The notes beneath the pieces were generated by a model. It was not told the DNA's origin. It did not search any database and saw only the letters and a program-made list of their open reading frames with translations. Both the position numbers and the translations under genes were made by a program. A stretch of DNA of 22,969 nucleotides, from positions 1 to 22,969 of the forward strand of contig JBBRIE010000022.1 of NCBI GenBank assembly GCA_038221545.1, read 5' to 3'. This document shows positions 16,585 through 22,969 of this stretch, one piece after another. Numbering within the stretch: the stretch's first letter is position 1; each line of letters opens with the position of its first letter. The DNA comes from JBBQNY01 sp038221545 (lineage in GTDB: Bacteria; Pseudomonadota; Gammaproteobacteria; Xanthomonadales; Ahniellaceae).

Positions 16585-17582
16585 GCGATGACGCATCGTT
16601 GCTGGAGGCGTTGGGCGACGGCGCCGTGCATTCGGGGGCTGCCCTCGCGCGGCGCTTCGGCATCACCCGCGCAGCCGTGTGGAAACGCATCGCGCGGCTG
16701 CGAGCGCAGGGCGTCGCCATCGATGCGGTGGCGGGGAGCGGCTATCGAATGGTGCAAGCCTGGGACGCGCTCGACCGCTCGCGCATCCTTGCATTGATGC
16801 ATGCAGACGGCCTCGCGACCCCCACGTCGCTCCAGGTGGTCGCGAGCATCGAGTCGACCAACGACGCGCTGCGCATCGCCGCGCCCACGCTGCCGGACCT
16901 CGGCGTCCTCATTGCCGAACACCAGACGCGGGGCCGCGGGCGCCGGGGGCGTGCCTGGGAATCGCCGCTCGGTGCCGGGCTCTGGTTTTCGATCCACGCG
17001 CAGCACGAAGGTGGCATCGGCGCGATGGCCGGCCTCAGCCTGGCCGTGGCAGTGCTGGTGTCCGAGGCGATCGAGCGGATCGGGGTGCCGCGCATCCAGC
17101 TCAAATGGCCGAACGACGTCTGCTGGAGCGGGCGCAAGCTCGGCGGCATCCTGATCGAACTGTCCGGCGACTGGCACGGGCCGGGCACCGCGATCATCGG
17201 GATCGGCATCAACGTGGCGCTGCCGCAGCGGAGCAGGGCCGCGATTGGCCAACCGGCGACCGATCTCGCAGAGGCGCTTGGCCGCAGGCCGGATCGCAAC
17301 CAGGCCATGGCGATATTGCTGGGCACGCTGCTGCCGGGTCTCGCGGAATTCCGCAACGAGGGGCTTGAGCCGTTCCGCGATCGCTGGCACGCGCGCGATG
17401 CGTTGCGAGGAAGCGTGGTGAACGTCGACGGCGGCGCGCACGCCTGCGGCGTCGCGGACGGCATCGACGAGGTCGGTCGATTGCGTATCCTCACCGCCGA
17501 CGGGCTGGTCACCGTCGGTGCGGGCGAGGTAAGCGTGCGCGCAGGCGCTCAGGGCGAGAGGAGGCTTGATGCCGCCCGCTAG
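16581..17582 (+). CDS. birA: Biotin-[acetyl-CoA-carboxylase] ligase / biotin repressor BirA
   Basis: The 333-residue product activates biotin with ATP and attaches it to the biotin carrier protein of acetyl-CoA carboxylase. Residues 1-62 form a winged helix-turn-helix (GAALARRFGITRAAVWKRIARLRAQG), so it is the bifunctional type that can also repress biotin genes. The ligase domain carries the biotin-binding loop GRGRRGRAW (near 117), KWPNDV (near 175), GGILIE and GIGINV, and a C-terminal SH3-like domain follows. The GTG start at 16581 overlaps the plsY stop (GTGA) and begins just before the helix-turn-helix. The 3' end overlaps coaX by 14 bases. The length is typical. A BirA operator cannot be judged because no biotin biosynthesis gene is in the window. 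Confidence 0.95.
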   Translation: MSDDASLLEALGDGAVHSGAALARRFGITRAAVWKRIARLRAQGVAIDAVAGSGYRMVQAWDALDRSRILALMHADGLATPTSLQVVASIESTNDALRIAAPTLPDLGVLIAEHQTRGRGRRGRAWESPLGAGLWFSIHAQHEGGIGAMAGLSLAVAVLVSEAIERIGVPRIQLKWPNDVCWSGRKLGGILIELSGDWHGPGTAIIGIGINVALPQRSRAAIGQPATDLAEALGRRPDRNQAMAILLGTLLPGLAEFRNEGLEPFRDRWHARDALRGSVVNVDGGAHACGVADGIDEVGRLRILTADGLVTVGAGEVSVRAGAQGERRLDAAR

Positions 17583-18348
17583 CCAGACACTGCTCATCGA
17601 TCTCGGCAACACGCGCGCCAAGTGGTGCGCGCTCGCGGAGGCGGACGGAAATCCGGACGCAGTGGCCGCATGGCCGCATCGCGAGCCGGGATTCGAGGAG
17701 GCGTTCCGCGAGGCGCTGCGATCGTGCGAGTGGAGGCAGGTGTGGATCGCCAGCGTGGGGCCGCCGGAAGCGCTGGAGACCGTCGCGCGCTCGTGCCGGG
17801 AGTTGCTGCCCGGCGTGCCGTTCCGCCACGCGCGATCGCAAGCGCGACTCGGCGCCATCCGCAACGGTTACCACACGCCCGCGCAGCTCGGCGTCGACCG
17901 GTTCCTCGCGCTGCTGGCAGCGCAGCACCGATGGCCCTCGAGGCGCGTGCTCGTCGCCTCGATCGGCAGCGCCGTCACCCTCGACCTGCTCGAAGCCGAC
18001 GGCGCGCACGCAGGAGGCGTCATCGCGCCTTCGCCCGACGCCATGCGCCATGCGCTCGCGGGACTGTCCGCGCGTCTCGACGTCAAGGAGTCCGGTGCGA
18101 CGGCGACCTTCGCACGTGACTCGGCGGCCGGCATCGCGAGCGGCTGCACGTTGGCGGTCGCGGGCCTTGTCGAACGCTGCCTGCGAGAGGCGACCGCAGG
18201 TGGCGAGCCGCCGCTGCTGGTGCTGACGGGTGGCGCTGCCGCAGGCGTCGCATCCCGCATCCCGCTGGACGTTCTGCAAGTGCCGTACCTGGCGCTCGCC
18301 GGGCTGGCCTGCTATGCGCGTCTCGAACGCGACCACTCCGGACGATGA
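17569..18348 (+). CDS. coaX: Type III pantothenate kinase
   Basis: The 259-residue product phosphorylates pantothenate, the first step of coenzyme A synthesis, and belongs to the ASKHA fold. The phosphate-binding segment DLGNTRAKW starts at Asp11. The pantothenate-site segment GYHTPAQLGVDRF, the second phosphate loop GSAVTLDLL and the GGVIAPS and LTGGAA stretches follow in the family order. In many CoaX proteins the second loop begins GTA; here it is GSA, a conservative change. ATG 17569 is preceded by GAGGAGG at good spacing and lies inside the end of birA. The birA-coaX order is common in Beta- and Gammaproteobacteria. CoaX is also known as Baf in Bordetella, where it influences toxin gene expression; nothing here indicates such a role. 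Confidence 0.94.
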   Translation: MPPASQTLLIDLGNTRAKWCALAEADGNPDAVAAWPHREPGFEEAFREALRSCEWRQVWIASVGPPEALETVARSCRELLPGVPFRHARSQARLGAIRNGYHTPAQLGVDRFLALLAAQHRWPSRRVLVASIGSAVTLDLLEADGAHAGGVIAPSPDAMRHALAGLSARLDVKESGATATFARDSAAGIASGCTLAVAGLVERCLREATAGGEPPLLVLTGGAAAGVASRIPLDVLQVPYLALAGLACYARLERDHSGR

Positions 18349-18362
18349 TCGGCGCCACCGCC

Positions 18363-18368
18363 TACAAT
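18363..18368 (+). promoter_or_regulatory. Candidate -10 element for the SPOR gene
   Basis: TACAAT lies 28 bases before the SPOR gene start and just after the coaX stop. The matching upstream -35 region is poor (CGGACG at 18-bp spacing keeps only GAC). Transcription would start near 18375. It would allow the SPOR gene to be expressed apart from the upstream operon. Confidence 0.35.
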
Positions 18369-18396
18369 CGCGGCTGACGCGGACCAGAACCAAGGC

Positions 18397-19053
18397 ATGT
18401 TCGTACGCCTGTTGATGTTGTTACTGCTCGCGGCCAACATCGGCGTGGCCACCTGGCTGGTGATGGCGCAGCGGCAGCCCGTGCCGAGGTTGCCGCTCAC
18501 CGATCCGGGCGTGCCGCCGCTGGTGTTGCTGGCCGAGCGCGATCGCAGCGCCCGCGCGAGCGCGCCCGCGCCCGGACAGCGCCCCGCACGCCGCGACACG
18601 GCGTGCACCAGCCTCGGGCCGTTCGACACCCAGTCCGACCTGCGCGCGGCGATGAATGCACTGACTCCCGTGGTCGAGCGCATCCAGTTCCGCGAAGGTG
18701 CGCGCACGCAATCCTACGGCCACGTGGTGTTCCTGCCCGCGCAGGCGTCGCGCGAGGCGGCGCTCGCCTTCGCGCGGCAACTGTCGTCGCGCGGCGTGCG
18801 CGATTATTACGTGGTGTCGTCGGGCGACCAGCAGAACACCATTTCGCTCGGGCTGTTCCGCGACGTCGCCAACGCCGAGCGCCGCCGCGCCGAACTCGCG
18901 GCGCTCGGGTTCGACGCAAGGATCGCCGAGCGGACCGAGGCGCGGCCCGAGTATTTCCTGGACTTTGCACAGGGCGCCGCGCGCGCAGTCGACTGGCGCG
19001 CACTGCTGCCCGACTCGCGCAACGTGACGGCACGCACCATTCCCTGCTTCTGA
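18397..19053 (+). CDS. SPOR-domain inner-membrane protein
   Basis: The 218-residue product has one N-terminal membrane anchor (residues 4-24, LLMLLLLAANIGVATWLVM), a Pro/Arg/Ala-rich linker and a C-terminal SPOR-like domain (about residues 67-190). The domain shows two beta-alpha-beta halves: CTSLGPFDTQSDLRAAMNAL to YYVVSSGDQQNTISLGLF, then RRRAELAALGFDARI. SPOR domains bind denuded glycan strands of peptidoglycan at the septum. The identification rests on this pattern and on the known habit of such a gene to follow birA-coaX; the exact role is unknown. The ATG has only AAGG immediately in front. Its stop codon overlaps the -35 region of the tRNA promoter. Confidence 0.85.
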   Translation: MFVRLLMLLLLAANIGVATWLVMAQRQPVPRLPLTDPGVPPLVLLAERDRSARASAPAPGQRPARRDTACTSLGPFDTQSDLRAAMNALTPVVERIQFREGARTQSYGHVVFLPAQASREAALAFARQLSSRGVRDYYVVSSGDQQNTISLGLFRDVANAERRRAELAALGFDARIAERTEARPEYFLDFAQGAARAVDWRALLPDSRNVTARTIPCF

Positions 19054-19079
19054 CCGCGGGACCTGCCCAACGCTACAAT
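19050..19079 (+). promoter_or_regulatory. Promoter of tRNA-Thr
   Basis: CTGACC (19050-19055) and TACAAT (19074-19079) are 18 bp apart and predict a transcription start near 19086, three bases before the tRNA. The bases after the -10 box (CCCGCTC) form a GC-rich discriminator, typical of stringently controlled stable-RNA promoters. The -35 box overlaps the stop codon of the SPOR gene. Confidence 0.6.
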
Positions 19080-19088
19080 CCCGCTCTG

Positions 19089-19164
<76 letters not shown>

Positions 19165-19696
19165 AATGAAGATTCTTGGGCATTCGAAGATGCCTCCGCG
19201 TGTCCCGCAGCCCCTCTTTCGTCACTCCCGCGGCCGATATGCCATAGGCAAGGAATCAGTGAGATCTCTTCACTGCGCCCTGAACTCCGTCACCAATGCG
19301 ATCTCCAGCACTTTCGCAGCAAAATGTCTCAGACCATTTGTTCGAGTACACCGCGCGCGGCACGTCCGCATCTTCGGGGACACGAGCAACTCCTGACCTG
19401 TTCCGGCTGCTGTTCGTGGCCTGATAGGTCAAATTGCCCCCTATGACAACGACTCGATAGGGTTTAAAACCGCACCCCTTAGATAGATAAACAGGGCTGG
19501 AGCGTGAGTGCCGCTGGAAGGCACCCAGCACACCCACGATTGCGATTCGACGGCAGAGCACGCGTTCTGTTTTTTCAGGAGCGCTCGCGCACCGAGATCA
19601 TCCGGCGGGGTACGATGGATCGGGGGTTGAGCGGGGTCCACGTAGACTCGTGCACAGCCAGTTTCGTTCCAGATTGGAACGCTTGGGGAGATGAGG
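19165..19696. other. Gene-free, lower-GC stretch after the tRNA
   Basis: This 532-base stretch is clearly richer in A/T than the rest of the window, especially 19425-19500, and I see no supportable coding region in it. No intrinsic terminator is obvious directly after the tRNA CCA. It holds TGCCCCC at 19435-19441, the complement of the GGGGGCA unit that is repeated at 21155-21174. It may be the left part of a decayed insertion at the tRNA. Confidence 0.5.
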
Positions 19697-20017
19697 ATGA
19701 GGAATTTTTCGCTTTTGCTAGGAGCACTCGCGGTAACTTTGGTGGCCGGCTGCGCCACGCCGACCGTGGTAGAGGAATCGCGCCCGTCGGACAAGCGCCT
19801 GACGTGCGAGCAGCTTGAAAACGAGATGAGTGAAGCGGACAACTTCCGTCGCAAAGCCGAGCAGGAAAAGGGCGTCACGGGGACCAATGTAGCTGCGGCC
19901 ATTTTCTTCTGGCCGGCGATCCTCGGCACCTATGCAAACGCTGGGGATGCGATTCGAGCAGCGGACAACCGCAAGCGGAACCTGATGGATATCTATAACG
20001 AGAAAGGCTGCAAGTAG
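19697..20017 (+). CDS. Small lipoprotein of unknown function
   Basis: The 106-residue product begins with a lipoprotein signal (RNFSLLLGALAVTLVAGC) giving lipidated Cys19. The mature part starts ATPTVVEESR, then a charged helical stretch LTCEQLENEMSEADNFRRKAEQ, a short hydrophobic segment with a GVTGTNVAAAIFFWPAILGT pattern, another helix (AIRAADNRKRNLMDIYNEKG), and ends Cys-Lys. Two cysteines (in LTCEQL and KGCK) could form a disulfide. I recall similar short lipoproteins in Gammaproteobacteria and phages but give no function. ATG 19697 is chosen over ATG 19691 because GGGGAG sits six bases before it and directly abuts the other. The gene stands alone between AT-rich gaps, with a hairpin just after it. 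Confidence 0.8.
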   Translation: MRNFSLLLGALAVTLVAGCATPTVVEESRPSDKRLTCEQLENEMSEADNFRRKAEQEKGVTGTNVAAAIFFWPAILGTYANAGDAIRAADNRKRNLMDIYNEKGCK

Positions 20018-20027
20018 GCCCTCGGCT

Positions 20028-20054
20028 CAGCGGGCGGGCTGACCCTGCCCGCTG
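20028..20054 (+). terminator. Stem-loop after the 19697 lipoprotein gene
   Basis: CAGCGGGC and GCCCGCTG pair, extended inward by GGG/CCC with one bulged T around a CTGA loop, beginning ten bases after the lipoprotein stop. The 3' flank GCTGTTCC is only weakly T-rich, so it may be a modest intrinsic terminator. Confidence 0.5.
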
Positions 20055-20263
20055 GCTGTTCCGCCTACGTCCCACAGCGACTTGGAGAGTATTGCGTTAA
20101 GAGTGCGATGATTCTGGATGGGCTAATTCATCTCGGACAACAATGCAGCGACCCACACTGGAAGACGCCCATACGCGCGGGCGCGATCCGATCACGATTG
20201 TGGGGCGGGTCCATTGGGTCGCTGGATGGAAGGATTGAGTTTCGCCATTACCCGGGGAAAGCA

Positions 20264-20698
20264 ATGATTGCACGCACTGCCGCTGCCCTGATGCTCGCTA
20301 CCCTCGCTGCCTGCGTCATTGTCGAGCCTACTGTGCCGCGCTATAGCGGACCCGTGGTTGCCCCTGCCGATGGCCCCGCGCAGATTGATTCCTACTTCCG
20401 CGAGACATTGAAGGACCCCGACTCCGCAAAGCAGTACACGATAAGCGAGCCGTTCGATTGCAGGACGGGCGACGCGAGCAGGGCAACATGCATTTGCGCA
20501 GAGATCAACGCAAGCAATAGCTATGGCGGATACACCGGGGCTCAGCTGTTCCGCGCAATCTTCGACGAAGGCGGACACCTGTCGAGCGTTAGCGAATCCG
20601 AGTTTCACGGAAACGACCTGTTTCCACAGACCTGTCCGAAAGGAATCGAGTTGATTGCCCGCAGTACAGATGGCGTCCACGCGCCTCATCTGCCGTAG
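20264..20698 (+). CDS. Small lipoprotein with a DPDSAK...NSYGGYTG motif
   Basis: The 144-residue product starts with a lipoprotein signal (IARTAAALMLATLAAC, lipidated Cys17). The mature domain contains YFRETLKDPDSAKQYTI, two or three cysteines (FDCRTG, TCICAE) and INASNSYGGYTGAQLFRAIF. This pattern, a DPDSAK segment followed by N-A-x-N-S-Y-G-G-Y, recurs in small lipoproteins and phage-related proteins of Proteobacteria whose function is not known to me. ATG 20264 is chosen because GGGGAAAG precedes it and the signal peptide starts there; an earlier in-frame ATG at 20108 would bury the signal peptide. It is a neighbour of another small lipoprotein gene, 246 bases apart, each probably with its own promoter. 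The outer-membrane location is inferred. Confidence 0.8.
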   Translation: MIARTAAALMLATLAACVIVEPTVPRYSGPVVAPADGPAQIDSYFRETLKDPDSAKQYTISEPFDCRTGDASRATCICAEINASNSYGGYTGAQLFRAIFDEGGHLSSVSESEFHGNDLFPQTCPKGIELIARSTDGVHAPHLP

Positions 20699-20787
20699 GC
20701 GGTGATGAGAACGATCCGGGCCCCAAAAACAAGCACGGCTCCGTATACCGCAAGCAAAGTATCCTGAGCACTGCCGCAAGGAGAGTG

Positions 20788-20820
20788 CGCACGCGTGCGG
20801 AACGCAAAGGCGTTTTTGTT
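20788..20820 (+). terminator. 12-bp palindrome plus hairpin with T-run
   Basis: A perfect 12-bp palindrome, CGCACGCGTGCG (20788-20799), is followed directly by AACGC-AAAG-GCGTT (20801-20814) and a T-rich stretch TTTTGTT. The second part looks like an intrinsic terminator about 100 bases after the 20264 lipoprotein gene. The first part could be a protein-binding site. The rest of 20699-20865 shows nothing else. Confidence 0.4.
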
Positions 20821-20865
20821 GTGTGCTCGCGTAGGGTCCGGAGATGAGCCACGGCGGCGGCTTGA

Positions 20866-21060
20866 ATGCCGAACGCTGCCACTACAATCGAAAACTGGCT
20901 ACTACCGCTGCTGATACATTCAGACCCTGCCAAGGCCATGCGCCGCTTGCTGTCGGAATATGCGATCGCATTTGTGGAAAGCGACCACGCGCGGGCTGCC
21001 GAACTGGCCACCGCCATTCGTGAGGCCATCGCGCGCCACGACTCGCAGCCGCTGCACTAG
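20866..21060 (+). CDS. Small hypothetical protein
   Basis: This 64-residue ORF is not recognised. It has the composition of a soluble helical protein (LLSEYAIAFVESDHARAAELATAIREAIARHD), with codon use closer to a real gene in its second half than in its first. No good ribosome site precedes the ATG, and an internal ATG at 20939 (reading MRRLLSEYA) is a possible alternative. It could be a genuine small gene of the post-tRNA region, the end of a decayed gene, or chance. Confidence 0.35.
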   Translation: MPNAATTIENWLLPLLIHSDPAKAMRRLLSEYAIAFVESDHARAAELATAIREAIARHDSQPLH

Positions 21061-21154
21061 GGAGGGTTGTCGAATGGCTGGGCGGATGGCATCGAACGCC
21101 TGGCAGACAGGTTCGCAGCGCCAATCCGTAACATTTGACAGGGTCTGCGCGCCG

Positions 21155-21174
21155 TGGGGGCATATATGGGGGCA
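21155..21174 (+). repeat. Tandem TGGGGGCA direct repeat
   Basis: TGGGGGCA occurs at 21155-21162 and again at 21167-21174, with a 12-base period and a TATA spacer. A consensus TTGACA lies just before it at 21135-21140. From memory, comparable runs of G-rich 12-base repeats occur beside attachment sites of tRNA-targeting tyrosine-integrase islands. The surrounding 21061-21321 has no gene I can support. Confidence 0.5.
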
Positions 21175-21321
21175 CAACCCGCAGAGGCCGATATTCAAAC
21201 GGACAAAGAACAACAACATAGGCCCGCAATGCGGAGCCGGGTGCGCCTCGGCGACGACGCGAACGCGGCGTCGACCCCGAGCGCTCGATCATCCGAAGAA
21301 GACCGGCTTGAAGGTGCCGCG

Positions 21322-21702
21322 CTACGCCGGGCCGCCGATCGAGGCGGCGAGATCGCAGACGACCTGGATGCTGCCGTCCGCACCTGGACGGAGGATGGCA
21401 GCGGCGATGCACTCGCCGCCCTGCGCGCGCGAAACCTGGAACATCGGCACCGCGACGTCGTCGTCGGCCGGAGTGACCAGCGCCGCGCCCGTTGCCCAGA
21501 ACTGCGTCTGGTCATCCCGGTAGCCGAACAGCGCGAGCACCACCCGATCGGCGTTGCGCATGCGCATGAAGCCCTGCGAGGAATGCGTGTCATTGGCGTA
21601 GATCCCGGAACGGAGCGCGGGGCGGGTCCGTGGATCGGACACGACTCTGCCACGTCGAGGATGGCCGGTGGAGTGTGGGTTGAACGTCGCCTCAAGCGCC
21701 AT
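21322..21702 (-). pseudogene. Probable 5'-truncated gene fragment of unknown function
   Basis: The last ~95 codons of this minus-strand frame (from about 21610 down to 21322) have strongly G/C third positions and protein-like sequence (SGIYANDTHSSQGFMRM, VVLALFGYRDDQTQFWATG, GGECIAAAILRPGADG). The region upstream of about 21610 in the same frame loses that character (codons such as AGA, CGA, CCA, CCT), so the original 5' part seems missing or frame-shifted. Possible starts are ATG 21702 and ATG 21567 (MRMRNADRV), the latter with AGGG four bases upstream. It could be a short intact gene starting at 21567 (81 residues). There is no signal peptide and I do not recognise the family. Confidence 0.45.
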
Positions 21703-21863
21703 GCCAACAATCGGCCCGCGGAATCGACGCACACTCCAGGGTCGCGGGCGGTGCGCAGTGCAATTTTTTACGGGACAATGCCGCTCATATCCCGGACCTG
21801 CCTCGCTCGCACGCGACAGGTACCCGATCCCACGCCGCGTGCCGGCAGCAACAGGGAAACGCC

Positions 21864-22223
21864 ATGCGTAACACCGAGATGTCGATGGATGCCATCGTCT
21901 GGAATTTCCACGAGTCGCTGCCGGAGAAGGTCGCCGAGTTCGAGCGCCTGTGGGCGGCGTGGCAGGCCGACCCGCCCTCTCCCGCCGCGTGCAATGACTT
22001 CCGCGTGCTGATCCACCGGATGTCGGGCGCCTCGGCTGCCTTCGGTTACGAGTCGCTCGCCGAGCGGGCGGTGGACCTCGAGCGGTTGGTCCGTCCCGGT
22101 GTCTGCGAACACGACCATCTACCCGAAGCCATCTACCGGCACATCGAACAGTCGGCCGTGAGGCTGCTGGGAGAATTGCGCCAGGCCGCGGCGAAGGATC
22201 AGCCGCCACCGGTGCCGACATGA
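21864..22223 (+). CDS. Stand-alone Hpt (histidine phosphotransfer) protein
   Basis: The 119-residue product is a single Hpt domain. It has the helical core and the phosphorylation motif HRMSGASAAFGYESLAERA, with phospho-accepting His51, matching the family pattern HxLxGxxxxxGxxxL. Hpt proteins pass a phosphoryl group between a receiver domain of a hybrid kinase and a response regulator. No histidine kinase or receiver is nearby, so its partners are elsewhere. AGGG lies seven bases before ATG 21864. The 161-base leader (21703-21863) holds an A/T-rich patch (AATTTTTTACGGGACAATG, near 21760-21780) that may contain the promoter. Its stop overlaps the arginase start as ATGA, so the two genes are probably translated together. 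Confidence 0.85.
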   Translation: MRNTEMSMDAIVWNFHESLPEKVAEFERLWAAWQADPPSPAACNDFRVLIHRMSGASAAFGYESLAERAVDLERLVRPGVCEHDHLPEAIYRHIEQSAVRLLGELRQAAAKDQPPPVPT

Positions 22224-22969
22224 GCAGCGCCTGGGTGGATGCCGCCGCTGCGGGCGCCTCCGCGACGCACGCGGGCAAATCGCCGCCCGCGATTTCGCTC
22301 ATCGGCGTGCCGACGGACGTCGGCGCGGGTACTCGCGGCTCGTCGATGGGTCCTGAAGCGCTGCGGGTCGCGGGTTTGCCGGAAGCGCTCGTCCGTCGCG
22401 GCCACGACGTTCGCGACCTCGGCAACCTTTCCGGCCCGGTGAATCCCTGGCGCGATCCGCGGGGGGGCTATCGACACCTGCCCGAAGTCGTCGCGTGGAA
22501 CCGTAGCGTGCTGACGTCCGTCTATGCAGAACTCGAGGCGCGGCGCCTGCCGATCCTCCTGGGTGGCGACCACTGCCTCGCCATCGGTTCGATCACTGCC
22601 GTCGCGCTCTTCGCGAAATCGCAGGGCAAGCGGCTGCGCGTGTTGTGGCTCGACGCGCACGCGGACTTCAACACCAGCGAACTCACCCCGTCCGGGAACG
22701 TGCACGGCATGCCGGTGTCCTGCCTCTGCGGGATTGGCCCGCGCGAATTGACGCACCTTGGCGGCGAGTCGCCGATCCTGCAGCCGAACCAGATCCACCA
22801 GATCGGCATCCGCTCGGTCGATCCGGGCGAGAAGCGCCTGGTCAAGGAAGCCGGTCTCATCATTTACGACATGCGATATATCGACGAGGTCGGGATCAAG
22901 GGCACGCTTGACCAGGCACTCGCGGGCCTCACCGACGACGACCACCTGCACGTCAGTTTCGACGTCGAT
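22220..22969 (+). CDS. Arginase (ureohydrolase family), N-terminal part
   Basis: The first 250 codons are present; the right edge cuts the gene. The product hydrolyses arginine to ornithine and urea with a two-manganese centre. The metal-ligand motifs are visible: GGDHC (H118), DAHADFN (D145, H147, D149) and SFDVD at the window end (D248, D250). His162 in NVHGMP corresponds to the active-site His of arginases. The opening ISLIGVPTDVGAGTRGSSMGP is typical of arginase rather than agmatinase. About 25 extra Ala/Ser residues precede it. The ATG at 22220 overlaps the hpt stop; its ribosome site is weak, which fits translational coupling. Arginase versus a close ureohydrolase cannot be fully settled without the C-terminal part. 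Confidence 0.93.
   Translation, partial: MSSAWVDAAAAGASATHAGKSPPAISLIGVPTDVGAGTRGSSMGPEALRVAGLPEALVRRGHDVRDLGNLSGPVNPWRDPRGGYRHLPEVVAWNRSVLTSVYAELEARRLPILLGGDHCLAIGSITAVALFAKSQGKRLRVLWLDAHADFNTSELTPSGNVHGMPVSCLCGIGPRELTHLGGESPILQPNQIHQIGIRSVDPGEKRLVKEAGLIIYDMRYIDEVGIKGTLDQALAGLTDDDHLHVSFDVD

Noticed and set aside
15717..17864. A 715-residue minus-strand open frame opposite plsY, birA and coaX
   Set aside because: The three plus-strand genes have unmistakable family motifs; the antisense frame is a by-product of codon bias.
21237..21244. CCGGGTGC, matching part of the tRNA T stem, as an attachment site
   Set aside because: Only eight bases match and the flanks differ; not enough to claim a duplication.
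21839..21847. GTGCCGGCA, identical to nine bases of the tRNA-Thr 3' end (19153-19161), as a possible attR
   Set aside because: Nine bases in GC-rich DNA are likely by chance over this distance, and the match does not extend into CCA or the T loop.
21154..22011. A plus-strand frame of 285 residues starting at the TGGGGGCA repeats
   Set aside because: Its start lies in the repeats, it shows no domain, and it overlaps the better-supported minus-strand fragment and the hpt gene.

Overview
The window is high-GC, densely coding DNA from a Gammaproteobacterium, possibly Xanthomonadales-like. That placement is inferred from three things: the pilO-pilP-pilQ order, the birA-coaX-SPOR-tRNA-Thr(UGU) order, and the predominance of C/G in third codon positions. 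The species cannot be named from this sequence. Most of the window is ordinary core genome. The less usual part is roughly 19.17-21.86 kb, which is visibly poorer in GC and in genes.

Layout, left to right. (1) 1-3063: the 3' end of a type IV pilus assembly operon (pilO end, pilP, pilQ). (2) 3133-5733: a very large Ig-like surface lipoprotein where aroK often follows pilQ, closed by a strong terminator at 5758-5785. (3) 6043-7251: a cyclic-nucleotide-binding/EAL c-di-GMP phosphodiesterase. (4) 7358-10265: two secondary transporters in tandem (AGCS alanine/glycine type, then DAACS acidic-substrate type). (5) 10624-12621: transketolase, convergent with a minus-strand pair at 12717-13844 (MtfA-type zinc peptidase and a small exported protein); the convergence point carries nested hairpins. 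(6) 14060-18348: four overlapping or touching genes: a DhaL/DegV (FakA-FakB type) fusion, plsY, birA and coaX. A SPOR-domain gene and tRNA-Thr(UGU) follow.

The fourth-gene block makes biochemical sense at its front. Fak enzymes make acyl-phosphate from free fatty acids, and PlsY uses acyl-phosphate to start phospholipid synthesis. Here both Fak activities appear fused and translationally coupled to plsY. birA and coaX serve biotin and CoA metabolism, which also feed lipid synthesis.

After the tRNA, the tRNA-Tyr/tRNA-Gly/tRNA-Thr/tuf cluster known from E. coli is absent. In its place are two small lipoprotein genes, a small hypothetical ORF, a tandem TGGGGGCA repeat and a minus-strand gene fragment. 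I read this as a probable scar or remnant of an integrated element at the tRNA, but no integrase is present and no convincing attachment-site duplication is visible. The window ends with a free-standing Hpt phosphotransfer protein whose stop overlaps the start of an arginase gene cut by the right edge.

I found no CRISPR array, no intact insertion sequence, no rRNA and no clearly unprecedented multi-gene system. The strongest candidates for a closer look are the Fak fusion/plsY coupling, the Ig-like lipoprotein with evenly spaced cysteine pairs, the tRNA-Thr junction, and the Hpt-arginase pair.
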